Positions 36,686 through 46,181 are shown, counted from the first letter of the stretch. The stretch: 56,981 nt of DNA from Flavobacteriaceae bacterium CG2_30_34_30 (GCA_001873105.1 MNYN01000028.1:1-56981); one strand, 5' to 3'. The notes: generated by a model not told the origin, from the letters alone. Program-made: numbers and translations.

Positions 36686-38062
36686 ATGAAAACCATAAAA
36701 ATAATATCTGTTTTTTTCTTTTTTGCGCAAATTTCCTTTGCGCAAGTACTTGATTTGGAGCTAGTATTAGTTGCCAATGGATTTAGTTCGCCTCTTGAAA
36801 TTCAACACGCAGGCGACGAAAGATTGTTTGTTGTGGAGCAAGGTGGAATAATAAAAATTTTAAATTCAGATGGAACGGTAAACGCTACACCATTTCTAAA
36901 CATAACCTCTATTGTTAGTTCCGGTGGCGAAAGAGGATTGTTAGGACTTGCCTTTCATCCCAACTATGCAACTAATGGCTTCTTTTATGTGTATTATACC
37001 AATACCAGCAATAATTCGCAAATATCTAGATTTACGGTAAGTGGTGGTGACCCAAATATTGCAGATCCTAGTTCAGAGTTACAAATGCTCTCGTTCACAC
37101 AACCATTCAGTAATCATAATGGAGGTCATATTGCTTTTGGACCTGACGGTAAATTATTTATAGCAAGTGGCGACGGCGGCAGTGGTGGCGATCCTATGAA
37201 CAATTCACAAACACTAACCACTTTATTGGGCAAAATATTGCGTTTAGACGTCGATCTTCCAGCACCATATATACCTGTAGATAATCCTTTTGTTAATTCT
37301 TCCCCTTTAGATGAAATATGGGCGTACGGCATTCGTAATGCTTGGAAATTTTCTTTTGACAGTGAAACAGGTGACTTATGGATTGCGGATGTTGGACAAA
37401 ATGCTTGGGAAGAAATAAATAGACAACCCAGTACTGCTGCAGGATTAAATTACGGCTGGCGATGTTATGAAGGCAATGCGCCATTTAATACTTCCGGATG
37501 TCCACCTATAAATGAAATAACATTTCCACTAGCTGTTTACAACCACTCCGGCGGACGTTGTTCTATAACCGGAGGCTATGTATATAGAGGCACAGAATAT
37601 CCGGCAATGCAAGGTTTGTATTTCTTTGCTGACTTATGTAGCAATCAAATAGGTACCGTTAATGCTTCAGGAAATTTGGTTTTTCATGGCGAGTCGGTGT
37701 TTTCCACCATTACAAGTTTTGGGGTAGATATAGAGAACAAACTTTATCTAACCTCCTTTGGAAGTGGTGCTGTGTATAAAATAAAGGATAATACTCCGCT
37801 TTCCATTAATGATACTAATCAAGAATCCAACTTTTCCTTATACCCTAACCCGGCAAATTATGAGGTTATTTTAGAATTCCCATTAAAAAACATAGAGCAA
37901 GTTGCAATTTATGATGTAAAAGGAAGTTTAATATATGATGAAGCCACGTTTGAAAAAAACCAAACATCTATTTTGGTTTCTTCTTTCTCCAAAGGAATTT
38001 ATGTGGTTTCACTTCTTACAAACCAAGGAAATAAAATATATAAAAAACTTATTGTAAAATAA
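36686..38062 (+). CDS. Secreted PQQ-type sugar dehydrogenase with T9SS sorting domain
   Basis: A 458-residue exported protein. The signal peptide (about 1-19) ends SFAQ. The glucose/sorbosone dehydrogenase six-bladed propeller follows, with GGERGLLGLAFHPNY, NHNGGHIAFGPDGKLFIASGDGG, DEIWAYGIRNAWKFSFD and GLNYGWRCYEG. Residues about 385-458 form a type A T9SS sorting domain (FSLYPNPANYEVIL, KGIYVVSLL). The enzyme would oxidise sugars at the cell surface with PQQ or a related cofactor; some family members lack cofactor and activity, so catalysis is not proven by sequence. It is 65 nt after the phosphatase. Confidence 0.88.
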   Translation: MKTIKIISVFFFFAQISFAQVLDLELVLVANGFSSPLEIQHAGDERLFVVEQGGIIKILNSDGTVNATPFLNITSIVSSGGERGLLGLAFHPNYATNGFFYVYYTNTSNNSQISRFTVSGGDPNIADPSSELQMLSFTQPFSNHNGGHIAFGPDGKLFIASGDGGSGGDPMNNSQTLTTLLGKILRLDVDLPAPYIPVDNPFVNSSPLDEIWAYGIRNAWKFSFDSETGDLWIADVGQNAWEEINRQPSTAAGLNYGWRCYEGNAPFNTSGCPPINEITFPLAVYNHSGGRCSITGGYVYRGTEYPAMQGLYFFADLCSNQIGTVNASGNLVFHGESVFSTITSFGVDIENKLYLTSFGSGAVYKIKDNTPLSINDTNQESNFSLYPNPANYEVILEFPLKNIEQVAIYDVKGSLIYDEATFEKNQTSILVSSFSKGIYVVSLLTNQGNKIYKKLIVK

Positions 38063-38065
38063 ACG

Positions 38066-38785
38066 ATGCTGCAAAGACCACCCGGAAAGCTATATTTAAT
38101 TCCTACAACTTTAGGGGAAACTAATCCTTTAGAAGTATTGCCGCTTTCGGTAAAAAAAATTGTAGAGCAAATCCAATACTTTATTGTGGAGAACGAAAAA
38201 TCGGCAAGAGGATTTATTAAAAGTATCTGTCCACATAAGGCACAGCCCAAACTTCATTTATTTTTGTTGAATAAATTTACGGAAGCAGAAGAATTGCCCA
38301 CTTTTTTAGAACCCTGTTTTGAAGGAAATGATATTGGTATTCTTTCGGAAGCCGGATGTCCCGGAATTGCAGATCCAGGAGCAGATGTGGTGCGAATTGC
38401 CCACGATAAAAACATACAAGTTATTCCTTTAGTAGGACCTTCTTCTATTTTATTGGCAATGATGGCAAGTGGAATGAACGGTCAACGTTTTACTTTCAAT
38501 GGCTATTTACCTATTGACAAAGACATTAGAAAAAAAGAAATAAAACGTTTAGAAAAGGTATCTTTTGATAACAATCAATCACAGTTATTTATTGAAACAC
38601 CTTATCGAAATGACGCTTTTTTAGAGGATTTACTAAGTACTCTTTCAGAAGAAACAAGAGTTTGTGTTGCTACAGATATTACTTTAAAAACAGAATTCAT
38701 TAGCACAAAAACCGTAAAAGAATGGAAAATAAATAAAGTCAGTCTTCATAAAAGACCAACTTTATTTATTTTTCATAAAGATTGA
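38066..38785 (+). CDS. SAM-dependent tetrapyrrole-methylase-fold protein (RsmI-like)
   Basis: A 239-residue methyltransferase of the tetrapyrrole methylase (class III) fold related to RsmI. The motifs LYLIPTTLGETNPLEVLP, ENEKSARGFIKSI, SEAGCPGIADPGADVV and PLVGPSSILLAMMASGMNGQRF are intact. RsmI itself methylates the 2'-OH of C1402 in 16S rRNA; this short Bacteroidota relative is usually distinct from it, so I leave the substrate open. It starts 3 nt after the sugar dehydrogenase and ends 3 nt before the stop of the opposing gene. Confidence 0.85.
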   Translation: MLQRPPGKLYLIPTTLGETNPLEVLPLSVKKIVEQIQYFIVENEKSARGFIKSICPHKAQPKLHLFLLNKFTEAEELPTFLEPCFEGNDIGILSEAGCPGIADPGADVVRIAHDKNIQVIPLVGPSSILLAMMASGMNGQRFTFNGYLPIDKDIRKKEIKRLEKVSFDNNQSQLFIETPYRNDAFLEDLLSTLSEETRVCVATDITLKTEFISTKTVKEWKINKVSLHKRPTLFIFHKD

Positions 38786-38788
38786 TTT

Positions 38789-39442
38789 CTACGCAGTTCT
38801 TTTCACTTTTGCGTTTTTTACTCCCACAATATGGGAAGTATCGTATCCTGAAAATTTTCTCAAATAATACCTTATGGAGGCACCATTTGCATCTTCAAAA
38901 GTATATGCACCACCGGTGCGTAAAAATTTTCTAATATTGCCTGGTCCGGCTAAATGTGCAGCGGCAAGAATACCCGATTCTGTAACCAAAACGCCTCCTA
39001 TATATTTTCCGGAATACCGTTTGATTTCATTTCTTAAATACCATTTATTACTAGCTGTGTATGCTTTAAAAGCAGATTCTTGTAAAATGGGATCTTTTAA
39101 AAATGAAGAGGAGTCGTGAATGCCTAATTGGTGTAATGTTGATTTGCCAAATTGGTATTTCCCCATATAGCCCAATTGGTTAGTTACAAAGTAATTGCCT
39201 CGAGATTCTTTGTAACCAAGCGCTTCTCTAAAGCCCATATAGGATTTTCCGGTAAATGGATAATAAAAAATTTCAGTATTGTCTTCTTCAAATAATTCTG
39301 TGTCCTCAGAAACATCAAAGTAAAGTTCAAGTCCTTCTGTAGAATAGTGAGAAAAATCTACAGTATTAATAGACGATAATCCCCAACTTATAACTAGTAC
39401 TGCAAATGGGATTAAAAGTAATCTTAAATATGTTTTTTTCAT
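38789..39442 (-). CDS. Lysozyme-like/transglycosylase-fold envelope protein
   Basis: A 217-residue exported or membrane-anchored protein. An N-terminal hydrophobic helix (about 7-25) precedes a linker rich in acidic residues, then a region resembling the lysozyme/lytic transglycosylase core: ALGYKESRGNYFVTNQLGYMGKYQFGKSTL with a candidate catalytic Glu, followed by LAAAHLAGPGNIRKFLRTGG. It probably cleaves or binds peptidoglycan. Relatives are often annotated as peptidoglycan-binding LysM proteins though no LysM repeat is visible here. The message has an unusual leader of about 130 nt with a terminator-like hairpin. Confidence 0.75.
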   Translation of the reverse strand: MKKTYLRLLLIPFAVLVISWGLSSINTVDFSHYSTEGLELYFDVSEDTELFEEDNTEIFYYPFTGKSYMGFREALGYKESRGNYFVTNQLGYMGKYQFGKSTLHQLGIHDSSSFLKDPILQESAFKAYTASNKWYLRNEIKRYSGKYIGGVLVTESGILAAAHLAGPGNIRKFLRTGGAYTFEDANGASIRYYLRKFSGYDTSHIVGVKNAKVKRTA

Positions 39443-39505
39443 TCTTTTTAATTTTCGTGAAATAATTTCAAAGGCTTCATTATATAAAAATCTTGAAACT
39501 TTTGT

Positions 39506-39557
39506 AATGTCTTTTTAAAAAAACGGGACACAAAAACTATCCCTTAAAAAAGACATT
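39506..39557 (-). promoter_or_regulatory. Attenuator-like hairpin in the muralytic gene leader
   Basis: On the minus strand, GGGATA and TGTCCC (39538-39543 and 39525-39530) can pair and are followed by G and seven Ts, a terminator-like unit. It is enclosed by a perfect 11-bp outer stem (39547-39557 with 39506-39516). The whole lies between the -7 box (39580-39587) and the start codon at 39442. Confidence 0.55.
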
Positions 39558-39579
39558 TCTTACTTCTTAAAATCGGCGG

Positions 39580-39587
39580 CAAAGATA
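39580..39587 (-). promoter_or_regulatory. -7 box upstream of the lysozyme-like gene
   Basis: TATCTTTG on the minus strand, giving a predicted start near 39575 and a leader of about 130 nt. In the gap 39588-39788 upstream of it I see only a small odd palindrome (TTGTCCGACAA, 39644-39654) that might bind a regulator. Confidence 0.5.
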
Positions 39588-39788
39588 CAAAAATTTACAA
39601 TAAATTGTATTTCAACTTGTTAAGATTTTGATAAACCGTATAATTGTCCGACAAACGACTTGTAGATTCCTTTATTTTCAATGGGTGTAGAGTTTTCTTA
39701 AGGAACGTTATTTGTATTAAAATTGTCTTAATTTTAACATTTAGAATTGAAAAATGACATTTTTAAAAAAAATTTTCTGTAGATTTGG

Positions 39789-40832
39789 TTATCTATTGAC
39801 CCCCTTTTTGTTCATCCACTGCACATATTGTTGTCGATTACGATTGTGTTGTGCAAGGTTTTTTGCAAAGAGATGATAGCCTGGATTTTCAACATTGGCT
39901 ACAAAATAAAAGTAGTCATGTTTTTCATAATTTAAAACCGCATCTATAGAGGAGATATCTGGCATGGCGATGGGTCCCGGAGGCACGCCGGCGTATTTAT
40001 AAGTATTGTATGGCGAATCTGTTTCTAAGTCTTTATAAAGTACTCTTTTGATAATAGTGTCATAAACGCCGGTTAGCTTTTTTACTGCAAAAATGACGGT
40101 TGGGTCTGCTTGTAGCAGCATGCCAACTCGCAGTCTATTTACATAAACTCCGGCTACTCTTGGTCTTTCGTCCACCCGAGCGGTTTCTTTTTGAACAATT
40201 GCAGCTAGACTTATTATTTGCTGTGGCGTCATTTTAAGTGCTTCGGCTTTTGCTAATCTGTTTTTATTCCAAAATCGATTGTATTCTGTATGCATTTTAT
40301 CTCGGAAGGTTTCGGCTGACGAATTCCAGTAAAACTCATAACTATTGGGAATATACATGCCTAACGCATTTTCTTCATTAAAACCGTTTTCCTTTAAAAA
40401 ATCAGAATCCACCATTGCTTTTAGCAAGGAAATACTATCGGCTTCTATTTGCTCTGCTATTCTTCCTGCTAGTTTGTCAAGCGTTTCTTGGTTGTTAAAG
40501 GAAATTTTTAGAGGCAAATTATTGCTCCGCAATGTATTAATTATTGCGTTGTTGTTCATTTCTTTTCGCAGTTGGTATCTTCCGGGTTTAACATTGCTTA
40601 TATATCCTTTTTTTTGAGCAACTATATCAAAACTTTCGGGATCTTTTAATAAATCCTTGAGCTGGTTTCTTACTGCTGCATACGAGCGGTCACTTGGTAC
40701 ATATATAAAAACTGTGTCTTCTTCAAAAGCAGTGTTTGGCGAAAAAATAGTATTGTATATATAATAGGAGAAAATACTGGCTATTACAAGTCCAATTAAA
40801 ACCACGGCTAAAAGTATTTTTTTTATGTACAT
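39789..40832 (-). CDS. mltG: Endolytic transglycosylase MltG
   Basis: Cleaves nascent glycan strands at the inner membrane to set peptidoglycan chain length. The 347-residue protein has one N-terminal membrane helix (about 5-27), a LysM-like region and the YceG catalytic domain with the active Glu in IVQKETARVDERPRVAGVYVNRL and LQADPTVIFA. The C-terminal YKYAGVPPGPIAMPDISSIDAVLNY segment is typical. It lies downstream of the GNAT and dapF genes on the same strand. Confidence 0.94.
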   Translation of the reverse strand: MYIKKILLAVVLIGLVIASIFSYYIYNTIFSPNTAFEEDTVFIYVPSDRSYAAVRNQLKDLLKDPESFDIVAQKKGYISNVKPGRYQLRKEMNNNAIINTLRSNNLPLKISFNNQETLDKLAGRIAEQIEADSISLLKAMVDSDFLKENGFNEENALGMYIPNSYEFYWNSSAETFRDKMHTEYNRFWNKNRLAKAEALKMTPQQIISLAAIVQKETARVDERPRVAGVYVNRLRVGMLLQADPTVIFAVKKLTGVYDTIIKRVLYKDLETDSPYNTYKYAGVPPGPIAMPDISSIDAVLNYEKHDYFYFVANVENPGYHLFAKNLAQHNRNRQQYVQWMNKKGVNR

Positions 40833-40867
40833 AAAAAAGGGTGATTTTTAAGTTAAGATGTTTGATT

Positions 40868-41398
40868 TTATTTTTTTACAAGGTAATTCACTAATTGGTA
40901 TAAAAACTCATCTTGAAATTTTCCATTATAAAAGTTCCAATCTTTTTTAAGACCGATTTGTTTAAACCCTGCTTTTTCAAATAACGCAATGCTCTTTGTA
41001 TTGTCCTGACCAATATTGGCATATATTTGATGTACGTCTAAGGTGTTGAATGCATATTTAGTTAACAACTCAAGTGCTTCTTTAGCATATCCTTTTTGGC
41101 GATTTTCGGTGGTGGCAATAAGTATGCCCACTCCTACCCGTTTATTTTTTGGGTCAAAATCAAACAAATCAATCATTCCCACTGTTTTATTATCCAGATT
41201 TGTAATTACCAAACGGAGTTGTTTTGCTTCATAAACGTCTCTCAAAGAATTTTCTAAGTATTGTTTCAACACAAATTTTGAATAAGGGGCTTGAGTGGTG
41301 CTATATTCCCAAAGGTTGGTGTCGTTTTCTATTTGATACAGAAAATCTAAATCTTCGGGTTCTAGGGCTCTCAGTTTTATTTTAGTTCCTTCTAACAT
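40868..41398 (-). CDS. GNAT family N-acetyltransferase (RimJ/RimL-like)
   Basis: A 176-residue acetyltransferase of the RimJ/RimL type, starting MLEGTKIKLRALEPEDLDFLY. The acetyl-CoA loop is in TTENRQKGYAKEALELLTKYAF and the ending FEKAGFKQIGLKKDWNFYNGKFQDEFLYQL fits the group. The ATG at 41398 overlaps the dapF stop by 7 nt; an ATG two codons earlier is also possible. It could acetylate a protein N terminus or a small amine. The substrate is unknown. Confidence 0.85.
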   Translation of the reverse strand: MLEGTKIKLRALEPEDLDFLYQIENDTNLWEYSTTQAPYSKFVLKQYLENSLRDVYEAKQLRLVITNLDNKTVGMIDLFDFDPKNKRVGVGILIATTENRQKGYAKEALELLTKYAFNTLDVHQIYANIGQDNTKSIALFEKAGFKQIGLKKDWNFYNGKFQDEFLYQLVNYLVKK

Positions 41399-42171
41399 AT
41401 CCATTCTCCTTTAAAAACAAGTGTTGCTTTTCCTATAAGATAAATATTTTTATAGCTGTCACCATTCTTCTCAAAAGTAACTTTTAATGTTCCGCCTTTC
41501 GTTTTTAAAGTAACCGAATTGCAGGCAGCCAATCCTTTGTTATGCATTGCAATTGCTACGGCTGTAACGCCCGTTCCACAAGAAAGGGTTTCGTTTTCTA
41601 CACCGCGCTCATAAGTTCGAACGGCAAAAATGTTGTTTTCTAATGCTTCTACAAAATTGATATTTGCGCCTTCTTTGCCATACAATCCATAACGCAAGGA
41701 TGCGCCTTCTTCTTGCATGGAAATGGTTTTTAAGTCGTTTCTCAACTCCACATGATGTGGCGAACCGCTATTTAAAAAAGAAAAGTTCTCAGTGGTTTTT
41801 ATTTCTGAAATATCACTCATTTTAAGCGATACAACAGACTCCTCATTTATAGTGGCACTATGTTCGCCATCGATAGCTTCAAAAGTTGCTTCAGAAGTTA
41901 TTAATCCTAAATGTTTTGCAAAATGAACAATGCATCGTCCACCATTACCGCACATAGAACTTTGCTGTCCATCGGCATTGTAATACATCATTTTAAAATC
42001 TAGAGATGGATGTTTTTCTAATAAAATAAGCCCATCTGCCCCTATACCAAATTTTCTGTCGCAAAGTTGCGCAATAAGTTTCGTATCCTTTTTTGGGAAA
42101 AATAAGGAACGATTATCAATAAAAACGAAATCGTTTCCGGTGCCTTGGTATTTATAAAATGAGAGTTGCAT
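41392..42171 (-). CDS. dapF: Diaminopimelate epimerase
   Basis: Interconverts LL- and meso-diaminopimelate for lysine and peptidoglycan. Both catalytic cysteines are visible, in SMCGNGGRCI and in LSCGTGVTAVA, plus the N-terminal YQGTGNDFVFID. The ATG at 42171 (MQLSFYKYQGTGNDF) gives 259 residues and is preferred to the GTG two codons upstream. A TACCTTTG -7 box (42177-42184, minus strand) ends 6 nt before this ATG, so the mRNA may be leaderless. Confidence 0.95.
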   Translation of the reverse strand: MQLSFYKYQGTGNDFVFIDNRSLFFPKKDTKLIAQLCDRKFGIGADGLILLEKHPSLDFKMMYYNADGQQSSMCGNGGRCIVHFAKHLGLITSEATFEAIDGEHSATINEESVVSLKMSDISEIKTTENFSFLNSGSPHHVELRNDLKTISMQEEGASLRYGLYGKEGANINFVEALENNIFAVRTYERGVENETLSCGTGVTAVAIAMHNKGLAACNSVTLKTKGGTLKVTFEKNGDSYKNIYLIGKATLVFKGEWIC

Positions 42172-42176
42172 AGCCA

Positions 42177-42184
42177 CAAAGGTA
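42177..42184 (-). promoter_or_regulatory. -7 box six nt before the dapF start
   Basis: TACCTTTG on the minus strand, TAnnTTTG match. Transcription should start at or next to the A of the start codon. Confidence 0.55.
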
Positions 42185-42299
42185 AGATTATTTCTTTGTA
42201 GTTTGTATTGTTAAATGCTCGTTAAAACCATTTTTTAGAAATACGAAATCTTTTAATTTTATGTTCTATAATAGAAAATTAAACTTTAAAACATAAACT

Positions 42300-43700
42300 A
42301 TGAAAAAATATGCAAGCTTGTTTATTATAGCCATTTTTTCGGGAGTTATAACTCTAGGTGGCTATAAATTTTTTATGGAAAAAACTTCTACTCTAGTTTC
42401 TGACAACCAAAAAGAGTTAGCACAATTTGTTCCGACCAACTATACTTCTACTAATTTTGTGGAAGGAACAAACATTGATTTTACATTTGCTGCTGAAAAA
42501 ACAGTACATGCCGTGGTTCACGTTAAAAACAAAACAACCACCATTTCTCCTACAAATATGTATGAACTTTTATATGGAAGAGGACAAGAAAGAGAAGTAG
42601 TTGGTTTTGGTAGTGGTGTAATCATTTCACCCGATGGGTATATTGTTACCAACAACCACGTGATTGCTAATGCCACACAAATTGAAGTAGTATTAAACAA
42701 CAACCAAACTTATATAGCAGAATTAATAGGCACCGACCCAAAAACCGATATAGCACTTTTAAAAGTCAAAGCAGATTCCGATTTGCCTTATGTACCTTTT
42801 GCTAATTCAAACCAGATAAAAATAGGGGAATGGGTACTTGCTGTTGGAAATCCTTTCAACCTAACCTCTACGGTAACTGCAGGAATCGTAAGTGCAAAAG
42901 CACGAAACCTTAACGAATTTGATGGAAATCCTCAATCATTTATTCAAACCGATGCCGCTGTAAACCGAGGAAACAGTGGAGGAGCACTTGTAAACATTCA
43001 AGGGGAATTAGTAGGAATAAATACCGCTATTACTTCGCAAACAGGTGCTTTTATAGGGTATTCTTTTGCTGTTCCATCAAATATTGCCAGAAAGGTTGTA
43101 GAAGATATTTTGGAATATGGCAATGTGCAACGAGCCGTTTTAGGCATTCAAGTTATGAATTCCAATTCCAATCAAGCCAAAGAGCTAGGTGTTGACAAAA
43201 TTCAAGGCGTTTATGTTGCCGAAATAGAAAAAGGAAGCGGTGCAGATTTGAGCGGCATAAAAAAAGGTGATATCATAAAAAAATTAGATAATATAGCCAT
43301 CACTACTTTTTCTGAATTATCTGGCTATTTAGGCTCTAAACGACCCAAAGATGTTGTAAATGTAACCATTGAAAGAAATGGTAATGAACAAATCATCCCG
43401 GTAACCCTTGTAAAATTAGAAACCTATGAAATAGAGAGTTTAGGACTTGAAGTAAAAAACACCTCCAAAGAGGAATTAAGTAAACTAGGCTTAAAAAATG
43501 GAGTTGTGGTAACTAGACCCATTTCAAAAGAGATGGCCAAATACAATTTATCCGGAATCGTAATTACAAGGCTAAATGATGAAGATGTAAAAGATATTGA
43601 AGATGTAAAACGCATAATGAACCAAAGAAATATAGGAGAATCTATAAAAATAACTTTTGTAAACCAAAAAGGCGAAATCAATAATTTCATCTTTCGATAA
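42300..43700 (+). CDS. HtrA/DegP-family periplasmic serine protease
   Basis: A 466-residue protease-chaperone for envelope quality control. One N-terminal hydrophobic segment (about 5-23) exports or anchors it. The trypsin-like domain has the triad His in YIVTNNHVIAN, Asp in DPKTDIALLKV and Ser in NRGNSGGALVN. Two PDZ regions follow (about 275-370, GVYVAEIEKGSGADLSGIKKGDII; and about 380-466). It is divergent from dapF and ends before a 30-bp palindromic terminator. Confidence 0.93.
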   Translation: MKKYASLFIIAIFSGVITLGGYKFFMEKTSTLVSDNQKELAQFVPTNYTSTNFVEGTNIDFTFAAEKTVHAVVHVKNKTTTISPTNMYELLYGRGQEREVVGFGSGVIISPDGYIVTNNHVIANATQIEVVLNNNQTYIAELIGTDPKTDIALLKVKADSDLPYVPFANSNQIKIGEWVLAVGNPFNLTSTVTAGIVSAKARNLNEFDGNPQSFIQTDAAVNRGNSGGALVNIQGELVGINTAITSQTGAFIGYSFAVPSNIARKVVEDILEYGNVQRAVLGIQVMNSNSNQAKELGVDKIQGVYVAEIEKGSGADLSGIKKGDIIKKLDNIAITTFSELSGYLGSKRPKDVVNVTIERNGNEQIIPVTLVKLETYEIESLGLEVKNTSKEELSKLGLKNGVVVTRPISKEMAKYNLSGIVITRLNDEDVKDIEDVKRIMNQRNIGESIKITFVNQKGEINNFIFR

Positions 43701-43723
43701 CCCAAAAAAATAAGCCACAATTT

Positions 43724-43753
43724 AAACCTCTAAAAATTAATTTTTAGAGGTTT
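43724..43753 (+). terminator. Perfect 30-bp palindromic terminator after the HtrA gene
   Basis: AAACCTCTAAAAATT is followed directly by its exact reverse complement, then TATTTTTG. The stem has no spacer, so the effective loop is the central AATT. Confidence 0.85.
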
Positions 43754-43792
43754 ATTTTTGCTAATATCCTTTACTAAAACGTTTGAAATAGC

Positions 43793-43800
43793 TACTTTTG
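43793..43800 (+). promoter_or_regulatory. -7 box of the GAPDH gene
   Basis: TACTTTTG with a TTA at the -33 place 19 nt upstream (43771-43773). The ATG follows 32 nt later. Confidence 0.55.
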
Positions 43801-43831
43801 CAAAAAGTTTTATACACCTAAACAAAACATT

Positions 43832-45280
43832 ATGAGTTTACAAGAAGTATACGAAAAAGAGCTTTCTTTTCAGGCAGACCGAAGACGCGCATCAGTCGAA
43901 TTTATTAAGATTGTTAGTGACCTTTGGTATGACAAGTCTATCGAGTTAGTTTTATTTAGAAACCAACTTATCGACAAAAATGTGAGTGAGATTATCAATT
44001 TGCACGAGTACGCTGTAGAATTTGTTCAAAAGCCCATTTCTATTTTTGATTCGGTTGAAATTGCACAGGCCATCAAATTGCTTGACCTCCCACCATCAAA
44101 ACTAGATATAGGTAAACTAACTTATGAATTTCACTTAGAGGATGACAAGTATAGTGATGCGCTGGCTTTTGTATCTGATAAATTAAAAAACGCCAAAAAG
44201 GTGGAGAGCAAAAGCCCAAAAGATGTAGTGCTTTATGGTTTTGGCCGCATAGGAAGACTTTTAGCCAGAGAATTAATGGCAAAAACCGGAAATGGAAGCC
44301 AACTTCGATTGCGCGCCATCGTGACTAGAGGTAAAATAGATCAAAATGTTTTGGAAAAAAGAGCTTCCTTATTACAATATGATTCCGTTCACGGTGATTT
44401 TATGGGAACCGTACATACCGACTTAGAAAACAATGCTTTGCTGATAAACGGTACAACTGTCCATATGATTTCAGCAAATGCACCCGAAGAAATTGATTAC
44501 ACTAAATACGGCATTAAAAATGCATTAATCATAGACAATACCGGAGCGTTTCGTGATAAAGAAGCATTAAGCAGACACCTAGCATCCAAAGGAGCCTCTA
44601 AAGTATTACTTACCGCACCAGGAAAAGGAGTTCCAAATATTGTACACGGAGTAAACCAAAACGAATACAATCCAGACGAAGTAGATATATTTTCTGCAGC
44701 CTCTTGTACCACAAATGCCATAACTCCTATACTAAAAGTAATAGAAGATTCCTTTGGCATTGTTCAAGGACATTTAGAAACCATTCACGCATATACTAAC
44801 GACCAGAATCTAGTAGATAATATGCACAGCAAATACCGAAGAGGTCGTGCTGCAGCTTTAAATATGGTTATTACAGAAACCGGTGCCGGAAGTGCTGTAG
44901 CAAAAGCATTACCAGCACTTGAAGGAAAATTAACTTCTAATGCTATTAGAGTTCCAGTTCCAAACGGCTCCCTTGTTATTTTAAATTTGGAACTTAAAAC
45001 GAAAACCTCAAAAGAAGAGGTTAGCGCAGTTATAAAACAATATGCATTAGAAGGCGATTTGGTAGAACAAATTAAATATTCTTTAAACAATGAATTAGTT
45101 TCCAGCGATATTGTTGGCACATCTGCTCCAGCCATTTATGACAGTAATGCAACCATAGTTAACGCAGCAGGCACAAATGTTGTCCTTTATGTATGGTATG
45201 ACAATGAGTATGGATATAGCCACCAAGTAATTCGTTTAGCAAAATATATTGCTAAAGTGAGACGTTATACCTATTATTAG
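43832..45280 (+). CDS. Glyceraldehyde-3-phosphate dehydrogenase with N-terminal extension
   Basis: NAD(P)-dependent oxidation of glyceraldehyde 3-phosphate in glycolysis or gluconeogenesis. The Rossmann domain begins only at about residue 132 (VVLYGFGRIGRL), after a helical extension of some 130 residues. The catalytic Cys is in SAASCTTNAITP, and VWYDNEYGYSHQV closes the fold. Ordinary GAPDH has about 335 residues; this 482-residue form recurs in Bacteroidota and elsewhere as a second GAPDH. The function of the extension is unknown; it may regulate or multimerise the enzyme. Confidence 0.93.
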   Translation: MSLQEVYEKELSFQADRRRASVEFIKIVSDLWYDKSIELVLFRNQLIDKNVSEIINLHEYAVEFVQKPISIFDSVEIAQAIKLLDLPPSKLDIGKLTYEFHLEDDKYSDALAFVSDKLKNAKKVESKSPKDVVLYGFGRIGRLLARELMAKTGNGSQLRLRAIVTRGKIDQNVLEKRASLLQYDSVHGDFMGTVHTDLENNALLINGTTVHMISANAPEEIDYTKYGIKNALIIDNTGAFRDKEALSRHLASKGASKVLLTAPGKGVPNIVHGVNQNEYNPDEVDIFSAASCTTNAITPILKVIEDSFGIVQGHLETIHAYTNDQNLVDNMHSKYRRGRAAALNMVITETGAGSAVAKALPALEGKLTSNAIRVPVPNGSLVILNLELKTKTSKEEVSAVIKQYALEGDLVEQIKYSLNNELVSSDIVGTSAPAIYDSNATIVNAAGTNVVLYVWYDNEYGYSHQVIRLAKYIAKVRRYTYY

Positions 45281-45301
45281 TAGAAAACTTTCCTTAAATT
45301 T

Positions 45302-45331
45302 AAACCACTTTAGAAACGCCTAAAGTGGTTT
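45302..45331 (+). terminator. Intrinsic terminator after GAPDH
   Basis: AAACCACTTTAG and CTAAAGTGGTTT pair perfectly (12 bp, 6-nt loop), followed by more Ts. Confidence 0.88.
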
Positions 45332-45398
45332 TTTTGTTTCTTTGGAAAAATTCAAAATTATAAACCTAAATTTGTAAACTAGTTTGTATTTAAAACCC

Positions 45399-46073
45399 AT
45401 GCGCATAGACATCATAACAGTTTTGCCGGAACTACTTAAAAGCCCTTTTGAAGCATCTATATTAAAAAGAGCCATCGATAAAGGATTGGTAGAAATTCAT
45501 TTACACAATTTAAGAGATTATGTAACAGACAATTACAAGCAAGTTGACGACTATCAATATGGCGGTGGAGCCGGCATGGTAATGATGATAGAACCCATCG
45601 ATAAATGCATTAGCAAATTAAAAAGTGAACGGAATTATGATGAAATTATCTATATGACTCCCGATGGAGAAACCTTAAAGCAAAGAATGGCAAACCACCT
45701 TTCGCTAAACGAAAATATGATTATCCTTTGTGGGCATTATAAAGGAGTCGATCAGCGTGTTCGCGATCACTTCATCACTAAAGAAGTTTCTATAGGCGAT
45801 TATGTTTTAAGTGGTGGCGAGTTAGGAGCCGCTATATTATGTGATACGATTATTCGATTAATCCCCGGAGTTTTAGGCGATGAAGCAAGTGCACTAACCG
45901 ATTCCTTTCAAGACGACTTACTTGCACCTCCTATATATACAAGACCCGCAGAATACAAAGGTTGGAAAGTTCCAGAAATTTTACTTAGCGGCAATACCCC
46001 AAAAATTGAAGCATGGCGGGATGAAGAAGCCTACCAACATACAAAAGAAAGAAGACCCGATTTGCTGGAATAA
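45399..46073 (+). CDS. trmD: tRNA (guanine-N1)-methyltransferase TrmD
   Basis: Methylates N1 of G37 in tRNAs to keep the reading frame. Trefoil-knot SPOUT protein of 224 residues, with [17 protein letters not shown] at the start, [26 protein letters not shown] and the knot motif [19 protein letters not shown] at 45399 chosen over TTG at 45384 for fit with the family N terminus. In many bacteria trmD and rplS are adjacent; here a DUF885 gene lies between them. Confidence 0.95.
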   Translation: MRIDIITVLPELLKSPFEASILKRAIDKGLVEIHLHNLRDYVTDNYKQVDDYQYGGGAGMVMMIEPIDKCISKLKSERNYDEIIYMTPDGETLKQRMANHLSLNENMIILCGHYKGVDQRVRDHFITKEVSIGDYVLSGGELGAAILCDTIIRLIPGVLGDEASALTDSFQDDLLAPPIYTRPAEYKGWKVPEILLSGNTPKIEAWRDEEAYQHTKERRPDLLE

Positions 46074-46181
46074 CTCACACTTCCATAAATTCCTATCCTC
46101 CTCAAAATTAATGGTTAGGTTATTTCAGTAAACAAAATTTAGTTACATTTACACTTACCAAAAACCTAAACTTCTATTATC

